A stretch of 64,000 nt of DNA from Gigantopelta aegis (taxonomy: Eukaryota; Mollusca; Gastropoda; Neomphalida; Peltospiridae), in assembly GCF_016097555.1 (NCBI RefSeq), contig NC_054702.1, positions 111,982,171 to 112,046,170 of the forward strand. The letters are read 5' to 3'. The notes below the pieces were generated by a model that saw only the letters and a list, made by a program, of their open reading frames with translations, ran no database searches and was not told the DNA's origin. Shown piece after piece: positions 26,301-38,400 of the stretch (the stretch's first letter is position 1; every line of letters begins with the position of its first letter). A program made the position numbers and the translations under genes.

Positions 26301-26411
26301 TGGATTTGTTCTTGAACGTGAATATTAATATTAGTATGTTAAAGTTAGCTCTTTGTGTAAACTTTGACAATATACCTTTACTTTTTTTTCTTAGTACAGT
26401 TAATTGATTTT

Positions 26412-26447
<36 letters not shown>

Positions 26448-29400
26448 TTTAATTAATCAATTAATTTATTTATTTTAACTTCAGGCTTGCCCATGACATT
26501 AGTCCCGATATTCTTGGTGATGATGATGACGAAGATGACTACAAGATCAAGGAGTTTATCACTGAAACCTACAGCTGCTGGTATTCCAAGGAAAGTGTTC
26601 CCGAGGATTCCGTCATCAAGGACCGGGGCAGTGAGAAGGACAGCATTGCTGAGAGGAATGCTAAAAACCTGTATCTCAAGGACCAGGCGCCGAGCTACAC
26701 GGATGTTGTGTGTAGTAAGATCGAGGATTATGAGGCAGACGTCAAGTCCGAGAAGCAGACGGCGAAGTGTGCTCAAAACGAGGACTACTCAGACATCAGC
26801 GACCTCGACTCAAACAGGTCCTCACCAGATCAAGTGGTGAGTATCACTGGGACGTTTCATTAAGGCTCACTCTTTTGTCCAGATCTGTTGGTGAGTATCA
26901 CTGGGACATTTCATTAAGGCTCTCTCTTTTGTCCAGATCAGGTGGTGAGTATCACTGGGACGTTTCATTAAGGCTCACTCTTTTGTCCAGATCTGTTGGT
27001 GAGTATCACTGGGACATTTCATTAAGGCTCTCTCTTTTGTCCAGATCTGTTGGGGAGTATCACTGGGACGTTTCATTAAGGCTCTCTCTTTTGTCCAGAT
27101 CTGTTGGGGAGTATCACTGGGACGTTTCATTAAGGCTCACTCTTTTGTCCAGATCTGTTGGTGAGTATCACTGGGACGTTTCATTAAGGCTCACTCTTTT
27201 GTCTAGATCTGTTGGTGAGTATCACTGGGATGTTTCATTAAGGCTCACTCTTTTGTCCAGATCTGGTGGTGAGTATCACTGGGACGTTTCATTAAGGCTC
27301 ACTCTTTTGTCCAGATCTGTTGGTGAGTATCACTGGGACGTTTCATTAAGGCTCACTCTTTTGTCCAGATCTGTTGGTGAGTATCACTGGGATGTTTCAT
27401 TAAGGTTCTCTCTTTTGTCTTGTCCAAAACATTTGATTTATTGTAAATCATTTTAATGTAAAAACATAAAGCTATATATTCTGGAGTAATCAATAGTCGA
27501 ACACATAAGAACAAACATTAAAGTAAGCATGTGTAACTGAAAAGAAATAAAACAAATATTATTTATCCAACTAGTTGGTCCTTTGCTATATATATGTAAT
27601 ACACTATTTGTTATTAATATTTACTGCCGAATTCATTTGCCAAAGCAAGTTTTTAAATAGAACCCACTTTATTCTTGTAACGTGTTTGGCAATTTTCATC
27701 TCTGAACCATTGTATTTTGTATCAGAGAAAACAGACTTTTCATTGATGAAAAAACACAAATGATGTAAATCACTTCTGATCACTTCACAAGCCATATTCT
27801 GTTAACGGACCAGAAAATGTTGATAAATGTAACATCACTGGTTTGCTCGTGCTCACGAGCTTTAGAACAAATATGACATGTGCGATTATTGATTATTACT
27901 TTATGATGCACAGCACTGGGACAAGGAATAGTTACTACATTACAAGTTCGAATCATTGGTTTAGCTGTAAAATTATTAGCAATAAAACTGAACGACAAAG
28001 CCATAATATGTGATCAGGGCCCTATCTCTACACAATGCAGAGTCGAATGGGCATTTGGCAAAATAGTGGAATATTTAATGAATCTCTATCTAGTGCCTCG
28101 TCTATAGGAGGACAGCCACCCCAGAGGAGATCCTTCCTTCCTGCTGCTCCCAGACTAGTTTACTAAATCAGAACTAGCACCTGACAGAGCTCACTGGAAT
28201 AAGTACAGTTGTGATGACATGCACTCATGAATCACTGTCATAACAGTGATGATATCAGGTGTTCATGAAATGTGAGCATATCCTGCCCCACTTGTGTTAC
28301 CCGTCATGAGTACCACGACCACAAGTTCCAAATGGAACAAAAAGGAGACCCTTATATAAAAAGGCCCTATTTTCAGTGGAGAAAACGTCATTTTCAGTGG
28401 AGAAAACATCATTTTCAGTGGAGAAAACATGATTTTCAGTGATTAAACTCTAAGACGAGGATATAGTTTCCTTATTCAGAACACCCCTCCAAGTCTTTGT
28501 TACTTTTGTACAGACTTGCTCTGAAGAAAATGTATTTCATGTAAAACAAAATTGAATATAGATAAAACAATTTATATAATGATTTATGTATGCATTCATC
28601 TTGTACTTCACTGTTTGCCAAACTCACCAATCTGTCCCTTGTTAACTCCACCAGGCTTGCTCACCCATCCATCTGACCCATCTACCTAATTATTCACCCA
28701 TCCAACCATCCACCCACCCAAATCTACTTTACCAACCCATCCATCCATCCACTGAACCAACTGTCCATCCATTCATCCATCCATCCACCGAAAGAACTGG
28801 TCTTCCATCCATTGAACCAACTGTCCATTCATCCATCCATCCATCCACTGAACCAACCGTCAATCTATCAATTCATTGACCCAACTGTCCTTCCTTCCAT
28901 CCATCCATCCACCCATCCATCCATCAAAGAACCATCCGTCCATCCATCAATTCATTGAACCAACTGTTCATTCATCCTCCCATTTACTTGACCATCCATT
29001 CATATGTCCATCAATTCATCCATCTATCCTACCATCCATATCATCCATCCATCTGACCGGCCTCAGTGGCGTCGTGGTTAGGCCATCGGTCTACAGGCTG
29101 GTAGGTACTGGGTTCGGATCCCAGTCGAGGCATGGGATTTTTAATCCAGATACTGACTCCAAACCCTGAGTGAGTGCTCCGCATGGCTCAATGGGTAGGT
29201 GTAAACCACTTGCACCGACCAGTGATCCATAACTGGTTCAACAAAGGCCATGGTTTGTGCTATCCTGCCTGTGGGAAGCGCAAATAAAAGATCCCTTGCC
29301 ACCTGTTATAAAAGAGTAGCCTATGTGGCGACAGCGGGTTTCCTGTAAAAATTTGTGTGGTCCTTAACAATATGTCTGACACCATATAACCGTAAATAAA

Positions 29401-32400
29401 ATGTGTTGAGTGCGTCGTTAAATAAAACATTTCTTTCTTTCTTTCCATCCATCTGTCCACTTGATCATCCATCCATCCATCCATCCATCATCTGTCTGTC
29501 CATGTGTCCTTTCTCCCCATCCATCTATCTACACATTTAGCTATCCATTCCTCCATCCATCCATCCAGTTTCAACATGTATATGTGTGTATAAATAAATG
29601 TTTGACAGATATGAAATAAGAGATAATGATAGTATTGATAATCAATACAAGTTGCTAAAAATATAAATAAATTATTCTATGTTTACTGTGAAAAAAAAGC
29701 TTGCTTCGACACTGTTTAATATTCCACAATTTGCATCAGTTAAATTTACCTTTGCTTCTCATCTTAAGAGATTAGTTTAGACAAGGAATATAAAAGGAAA
29801 CTAAATGAAAGGTCTTGTCTACATTGCATATAAATTTACATGTGTGATATCCCGCTAGTAAAGATGACCGTATTGTGGTGCAGTAATAGGCCAGCCTTTC
29901 TCAAACAGTCTTTAATGTGCGGGTCTAAACACACTCAGGGGGTTTAGCCGAAGACAATAAATGGGAAGAAATGGTGTAAGAAAAATCAATATTGATCAGA
30001 CGTGGTGAATGCCTCTCTCTGAACACAATCAGATGGATGTGTGATAAAGGCGGCCATTAAGTATAAAGATAGATTTGTGCCAATAATAAAGTAAAGTTTG
30101 TTTTAATTAACAACGCCACTAGAGCACATTGATTTTTTATCTTATCATCGGCTATTGGACGTCAAACATATGGCATTCTGACACTGGTTTTTAGAGGAAA
30201 CCCGCTGTTGCTGCATAGGCTACTCTTTTACAACAGGCAGCAAGGGATCTTTTATTTGCGCTTCCCACAGGCAGGATAGCACAAACCATGGCCTTTGTTG
30301 AACCAGTTATGGATCACTGGTCAGTGCAAGTGGTTTACACCTACCCATTGAGCCTTGCAGAGCACTCACTCAGGGTTTGGAGTCAGTATCTGGATTAAAA
30401 ATCCCATGCCTCGACTGGGATCTGAACCCAGTACCTACCAGCCTGTAGACCAATGGCCTAACCACGACGCCACCGAGGCCGGTACCAATAATAAAATACA
30501 CATTGTAATGGTGTGTCCACATTGATACAGCACAGTGCTGTGTACCTAAGTACCAAAGACAAATTTATATAAATCTTATAAATTAATATTCAGTTTTTAC
30601 TATGAGGAACGGTGGCGTGGTACTTATTTAAAATCATTATAATGATGCAATAAACATTGTATTTTCATTAATCATAAGTAAAAGCTCATTACGGACATCG
30701 TGTGAAATATACCGGAATTTAGCCCGAGTACTCTGACTGTAAGAGAGCTAGACGGACATTTGGACATAAACACGCTCTCTTTACAGTCAGAGACCAACCT
30801 ATGTCTTTTTTTGGCAATTCCTGACTACCAAACGGTAGGCAACGAGTCCCGCTCTAATACCACAACAATCCTATGTTTGACGTCAAATACCTTTACATCA
30901 ATCATTTTCGAGTTAAGTGATACAAAAAAATCCACATATTAATCACTAATACACATACTACAGAAAGAAACCTGACAGCACCCACATTCAGCTACGCTTC
31001 GTGACACTCCGTCGCAACAATTGCAAAGCTCGGCGATCTATTTCGAGACGTAGACCACGTGATCGCGCACTGGGCGATTCCGCCTTGTGCAGCAGTTACA
31101 GGGGCCGTCTCATATCAAGCGAAGTTACAACATGGAAGAGTTGGCTAATGCCGTTTTGGATGAATTTGGATTTCATTACGTCATTAAACTAAAACAATTA
31201 CACATTATTGATTCCATTTTGAATTTGAAGGATACATTTGGGGTGTTATCGACAGGATACGGCAAAAGTATGTGCTACGTACTGCCTCCTCTTATGAGAC
31301 GACCCCTGTAACTGCTGCACAAGGCGGAATCGCCCAGTCTCGAAATAGATCGCGAGCTTTGTAATTGTTGCAACGGAGTGTCACGAAGCGTAGCTGAATG
31401 TGGGTGCTGTCGGGTTTCTTTCTGTAGTATGTGTATTAGTGATTAATATGTGGATTTTTTTGTATCACTTAACTCGAAAATGATTGATGTAAAGGTATTT
31501 GACGTCAAACATAGGATTGTTGTGGTATTAGAGCGGGACTCGTTGCCTACCGTTTGGTAGTCAGGAATTGCCAAAAAAAAGACATAGGCTGGTCTCTGAC
31601 TGTAATGAGAGCGTGTTTATGTCCAAATGTCCGTCTAGCTCTCTTACAGTCAGAGTACTCGGGCTAAGTTGCATTATGTAATCCAGTGGGAAGACATTTT
31701 ACAATTCAGAGGTGTTATTAGAACTAAATTGGATAGTTGTTTTTTTTATGCAACACTGAATGTCAATACACAGCCTGTTGAATTAGCGGCAACACGCTTC
31801 GTAGCCATTACGATGACAACAAACATTATAATAACACGTCATTTTATAAACTCCATGTGGGTTTTTTAACAATATAAATAGGCTATCCCACAATTCTCAC
31901 TTCGGCAAAGGTTAAACAGTCGGGACAATTCGGCCTGTTACATTCTCAGAAACCGAAAGTAGTCGACATTTTCCGAATGAGAAAAAAAAGGTAGAGTTAC
32001 TTCCCTTATGTTATTTTGACAAGAGAGGATCGATTTTTTTTTTATGCTTACAAAAATGTCATTTAACAGGAGAAACTGTCTCCCGCACAGGTAAAAGGAG
32101 ATTTGATCAAATACCGGGAGACTCCAGCGGAATCCGGGAGGGTTAACAGGTCTGACTGATACCAGTGTGTCTCCAGTCACATTCCCATTGGTGGGCCCAT
32201 TGGGCTATTTCTAGTTCCAGCCAGTGCACCACGACTGGTATATCAAAGGCCGTGGTATGTACTAACCTGTCTATGGGATGGTGCATATAAAAGATCCCTT
32301 GCTGCTAATCGGAAAGAGTAGTCCATGAAGTGGCGACAGCGGGTTTCCTCTCTCAATATATGTGTGGTCCTTAACCATATGTCTGATGCCATATAACCGT

Positions 32401-35400
32401 AAATAAAATGTGTTGAGTGCATCGTTAAATAAAACATGTCTTTCTTTGTTTCCAATCACACTCAATGTACACTCTAACACACAAGATAAATACATTGATA
32501 CTAGGGTAATAACAGTTATACAAAAACAACACTTTAAACATTTGTATACATTAATTCTAAAGTGTGTTCACAATCACAGTCATACAAAAACAATGCTCTT
32601 AATATTTATATAAATTATACACTAAGGTCTCACTGCACAGTTCACTTCCAGGTGAGAGTCCACTGTAGTTCCTAATTGTGACACGTTACGGTTCACATAT
32701 TCACTTCTAGGAATTGGGGAAGAATTAAAACAATATGTATATTTAATATTAAGCTTTTTGGCTGTATTTTGCCCATGTTATTTTGTAATATTGTACATTG
32801 ACTTTTTGAGACATGGGTGTATAGTGCAAGAGACAGCCAGAGTGAATCGGTTTAATGAACCACCTGTTTAGACCGGTACTACAGCCAGATGCTGTTATAT
32901 AGCAAACAACTAAGACGGAAATGTTCTCAATTTTGGAGAGAAAATAAATCCTTATATAATGTATGTTCGTAATGGTGTATGTTGTTAGTGCCAACAGACA
33001 TCCCACAGACAAGACAGCACATACCACAGCCTTTGATATACCAGTCATGGTGCACTGGCTGAAACAAGAAATAGACCAATGGGCCCACTGATGGGGATCG
33101 ATTCTAGCACTCATTAAGCGAGCACTTTACCACTGGGCTAAGTCCCATCCCTATTTTACTGTTAACCAATCCACAATCCATATATTACACAAAATAAACT
33201 AGTATTAATAAATATACATGATTTTAAATTATTTAAACAAATTGTTATTTCTGATTTTGGTCATTGATTGAACATTTAAAAAATAATTTCGTTTACCATA
33301 GAACTCATGTATACAGAGTATCTTGTTATGAAAATAATATACAGTAAAATAGATTCTACATTATTGTTTGTAACACTTAACATTATTTATATTTCAGATA
33401 TCCTGTACAAAGCAATCTAGTAAACCTGGTTGCCAAGCAACATACAGTGCCAAAATTCATGAAAGTGGTGGTAACCATGCTCGGAGACCGAGAAAACTTC
33501 CTGACATTCCCATAAATCATGAAGGTAAGTTGATATCACAGGGAGAAAAAATAGGTTTTTAAAAAATAGATATTTTTTATAAGTTAATTTTTTTGTTATT
33601 TATTTAATAAATATATTTATCAATATAATAATACATGTTTGGAATCTAGTTAATATTAGTATTGACTTTTGCATTTTGATTTATATATGTATTGCTTGGC
33701 AGTTAACAATATTACATATATTATACTACAGTCCATTCTGTGTGTTTAGTTAGTGTGGCGTGCCCAGCATTACATATATTATACTACAGTCCATTCTGTG
33801 TGTTTAGTTAGTGTGGCGTGCCCAGCATGGTGGTGAACACGAAGTCTCTGATATATTATACTACAGTCCGTTCTGTGTATTTAGTTAGTGTGGCGCGCCC
33901 AACATGGTGGTGAACACGAAGTCTCTGATATATTATACTACAGTCCGTTCTGTGTGTTTAGTTAGTGTGGTGCGCCCAGCATGGTGGTGAACACGAAGTC
34001 TCTGATATATTATACTACAGTCCGTTCTGTGTGTTTAGTTAGCGTGGCGCGCCCAGCATGGTGTTGAACACGAAGTCTCTGATATATTATACTACAGTCC
34101 GTTCTGTTTGTTTAGTTAGCGTGGCGTGCCCAGCATGGTGGTGAACACGAAGTCTCTGATATATTATACTACAGTCCGTTCTGTGTATTTAGTTAGCATG
34201 GCGCGCCCAGCATGGTGGTGAACACGAAGTCTCTGATATATTATACTACAGTCCCTTCTGTGTATTTAGTTAGCGTGGCGCGCCCAGCATGGTGGTGAAC
34301 ACGAAGTCTCTGATATATTATACTACAGTCCGTTCTGTGTATTTAGTTAGCGTGGCGCGACCAGCATGGTGGTGAACACGGAAGTCTCTGATATATTATA
34401 CTACAGTCCGTTCTGTGTATTTAGTTAGCGTGTCGCGTCCAGCATGGTGGTGAGCACGAAGTCTCTGATATATTACACTACAGTCCGTTCTGTGTATTTA
34501 GTTAGTGTGGCGCGCCCAGCATGGTGGTGAACACGAAGTCTCTGATATATTATACTACAGTCCGTTCTGTTTGTTTAGTTAGCGTGGCGCGCCCAGCATG
34601 GTGGTGAACACGAAGTCTGATATATTATACTACAGTCCGTTCTGTTTGTTTAGTTAGCGTGGCGCGCCCAGCATGGTGGTGAACACGAAGTCTCTGATAT
34701 ATTATACTACCGTCCTTTCTGTTTGTTTAGTTAGCATGGCGTGGCCCAACATGGTGGTGAACACGAAGTTTCTGATATATTATACTACAGTCCGTTCTGT
34801 GTATTTAGTTAGCGTGGCGCGCCCAGCATGGTGGTGAACACGAAGTCTCTGATATATTATACTACAGTCCGTTCTGTGTATTTAGTTAGCGTGGCGCGCC
34901 CAGCATGGTGGTGAACACGAAGTCTCTGATATATTATACTACAGTCCGTTCTGTGTGTTTAGTTAGCGTGGCGCGCCCAGCATGGTGGTGAACACGAAGT
35001 CTCTGATATATTATACTACAGTCCTTTCTGTTTGTTTAGTTAGCATGGCATGGCCCAACATGGTGGTGAACACGAAGTCTCTGATATATTATACTACAGT
35101 CCGTTCTGTGTATTTAGTTAGTGTGGCGCGCCCAGCATGGTGGTGAACACGAAGTCTCTGATATATTATACTACAGTCCGTTCTGTTTGTTTAGTTAGTG
35201 TGGCGCGCCCAGCATGGTGGTGAACACGAAGTCTCTGATATATTATACTACAGTCCATTCTGTGTGTTTAGTTAGTGTGGCGCGCCCAGCATGGTGGTGA
35301 ACACGAAGTCTCTGATATATTATACTACAGTCCGTTCTGTGTGTTTAGTTAGCGTGGCGCGCCCAGCATGGTGGTGAACACGAAGTCTCTGATATATTAT

Positions 35401-38400
35401 ACTACAGTCCTTTCTGTTTGTTTAGTTAGCATGGCGTGGCCCAACATGGTGGTGAACACGAAGTCTCTGATATATTATACTACAGTCCGTTCTGTGTATT
35501 TAGTTAGCGTGGCGCACCCAGCATGGTGGTGAACACGAAGTCTCTGATATATTATACTACAGTCCGTTCTGTGTGTTTAGTTAGTGTGGTGCGCCCAGCA
35601 TGGTAGTGAACACGAAGTCTCTGATATATTATACTACAGTCCGTTCTGTGTGTTTAGTTAGCGTGGCGCGGCCCAGCATGGTGGTGAACACAACGTCTCT
35701 GATATATTATACTACAGTCCATTCTGTGTGTTTAGTTAACGTGGCGCGGCCCAGCATGGTGGTGAACACAAAGTCTCTGATATATTATATTACAGTCCAT
35801 TCTGTGTGTTTAGTTAGCGTGGCGCGGCCCAGCATGGTGGTGAACACGAAGTCTCTGTTTGAGGAGCTGCAGGAGGCGCGGGACCGACAGGTGGAGGAGG
35901 GGGGCGGGGCTGACGACGTGTTCCTCACCAACTCGCTCGGCACATACACCGGCATCCGCAAACGCACCACCGACATCCTGGAGCGCAGCATCAACTTCCA
36001 TTCAGTCCCGCGCAACAGCACGACCTTCACCAACTGTGACAACCCGTTCATCACGGAGGATTCGTCAACACGCAGACACAGTTCGCGGCACTCGTCATCA
36101 GGCTCTGATGGATGTGGTACGTGTCATTTTCACCTCATTGCCACCTTTCCTTTCTTTCATTTTAATTCAATCTCTTTTTTTTCAGTTTGGCAACTCTTTC
36201 TATTTTTTTAAAGAGTTCACTTCACAGTGACCAATGTGTTAAATTAATTTGTTTATACATCCCACCACTTCCAGTATAATGATGGGCCTGTTTTTATCTA
36301 GAAATAAACCTATCATTCATACCTAGAGACAGACAGGTGACTGTCACAAAATGACATTATTTAGCAGTTGTATTTCTCAGGATAGGATTTCCCCATCTTC
36401 AGCACTCTTCACTGGTTTCACTGTATATTCAACAACATTTTAATCTTAGTTTTGTTTACACTTATTATATACTACCGTACCAGTATACAACAAATTAGTC
36501 ATTTTGAATGCCATTAATTTTTGTGTTTATTGAATTATCAATCTTTTAATAGGCACATTTAGACAGTCTATTTACTGAAGTAATTTGATCATGTTAAAAT
36601 ATATGATTGAAAATATTCACATTTCTTTTGTGGTTCATTATATTTATTAAACCAAACAGTCATTGTTACTACACTTATCTTGACTGTCTCCACATTTAAT
36701 AGTGACAATCACTAAATTAGTGATTAGCATTGCAGTCTCCTTGTTCTACTTTAGGTTCCAAGAAATCATCTACCTCCAGTTTATGCTATGTGGCATCATC
36801 ACTGCGTACAGAGATGAATGTCACACACCGCGGCATGCACCACTTCATACCACGGCATCCTGATGAAATGATCATAGAGATCGGTGATCCAATCCACGTG
36901 ATCACAGAACATGATGACTTGTGGTGTGAAGGTCAGTGTAGAGGTCATACTAATGATGTGTGGTGTGAAGGTCAGTGTAGAGGTCATACTAATGATGTGT
37001 GGTGTAAAGGTCAGTGTACGGTTGTACTAATCATGTGTGGTATGAAGGTCAGTGTGAAGGTCATAGTAATCATGTGTGATGTGAAGGTCAATGTAGAGGT
37101 CATACTAATGTGGTGTGAAGGTCAGTGTAGAGGTCATACTAATGTGTGTGGTGTGAAGGTCAGTGTAGAGGTCATACTAATGCTGTGTGGTGTGAAAGTC
37201 AGTGTAGAGGTCATATTAATGATGTGTGGTGTGAAGGTCAGTGTAGAATTCATACTAATAGTGTGTGGTGTGAAGGTCAGTGTAAGGTCATACTAATGGT
37301 GTGTGGTGTGAAGGTCATACTAATGATGTGCAGTGTGAATGTCATTGTAGAGGTCATATAAATAATGTTTGGTGTGAAGATCAGTGTAAAAGTCATATTA
37401 ATGATGTGTGGTGTGAAGGTCAGTGTAAACGTCATACTAATGATATGTGGTGTGAAGGTCAGTGTAGAATTCATACTAATAGTGTGTGGTGTGAAGGTCA
37501 GTGTAAGGTCATACTAATGGTGTGTGGTGTGAAGGTCATACTAATGATGTGCAGTGTGAATGTCATTGTAGAGGTCATATAAATAATGTTTGGTGTGAAG
37601 ATCAGTGTAATACAAATGACTTGTGGTATGACAGATTTGTTAATTAATGCTTACAAGTATGGGTTTTTTCATAGATAATACTTTAATTAATTGGTACAAG
37701 TTTTTTTGTTGTGTGTGTGTGTGTTCAGAAAATTGTTCTTTTTGGTATATTTGTTGTTTATTAAATGCTTGGTTTCTTTCAATTGTCGGTGGATGACATT
37801 TTGATGTTCATATAAAAATGTGTGGCATTTTGTGATAATGAAAAGAAATGACTAATATTATATTATAAGTTTTCTTTCTTTGACAGGTGTGAATCTTAAA
37901 ACCGGTCAGAAAGGAATCTTCCCTGCAATGTATGCCATAGATCTTCACTTCTTAGAAGAAGAATCTGGTACGTAATTCACAAACACAATCTTTCCAGTTA
38001 AGTCAAAATTATTACTTTAACAAAGGTGTCTTTTATCATGAAATCACTGGACAGACATCAGAAAATGGATTGGTTGATTTTGGGTGAAAACATTGTGTTA
38101 TTGTTGTGATTGTATTAGTAGATAAAATGTTTTTTTTTTAACTTTCACCTCATTTGCTTGTTAATCCTGTGAGGATTGAGTGGCATATTTGTGCATTTTA
38201 GAATTATATCCAATCATTAAATATATAAAATAAAATGCATTTCTCAGAAAAACAATTGTGTAAAAAATTTGAATCTCAAGGATGTTTTTGTGGACCAAAC
38301 TTACAAAATCAAATCTTATGAAAGCGAGACAAGGAAAAACTGTGGGACACTTAAGAAATGACTTATATGTAGCATGAAGTGTGTACTCCCATATTAAAAT

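Larger units (their letters stand above)
30538..32154 (-). mobile_element. hAT-type element, second copy, truncated and with a nested insertion
   Basis: Reverse-oriented relative of 12496-13812. Its CAGACCTGTTAACC end lies at 32154. Matching runs are 31667-32154 (pairs with about 12496-12985) and 30538-30719 (pairs with about 13225-13420). About 250 bp between these is absent and the far end is missing. The fold-back element 30722-31664 sits at the junction. Confidence 0.85.

Noticed and set aside
26767-27456. 229-aa ORF with SVGEYHWDVSLRLTLLSR repeats
   Set aside because: It is in a different frame from JIP1 exon 2 and runs through the 54-bp intron array.
27604-28004. Two minus-strand ORFs with CHICSKAREHE
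   Set aside because: I could not assign a family, there are no matching splice sites, and the region is in a JIP1 intron; left unannotated.
29056-29130. Real tRNA gene
   Set aside because: The A- and B-box-like words belong to SINE heads that continue into a repeated body and (TTTC)n tail; the cloverleaf is not preserved.
35830-35833. Acceptor cccag|CATGG for JIP1 exon 4
   Set aside because: Joined to exon 3 (phase 1) it gives a stop within four codons; TTAG at 35810-35813 restores the frame and fits the total length.
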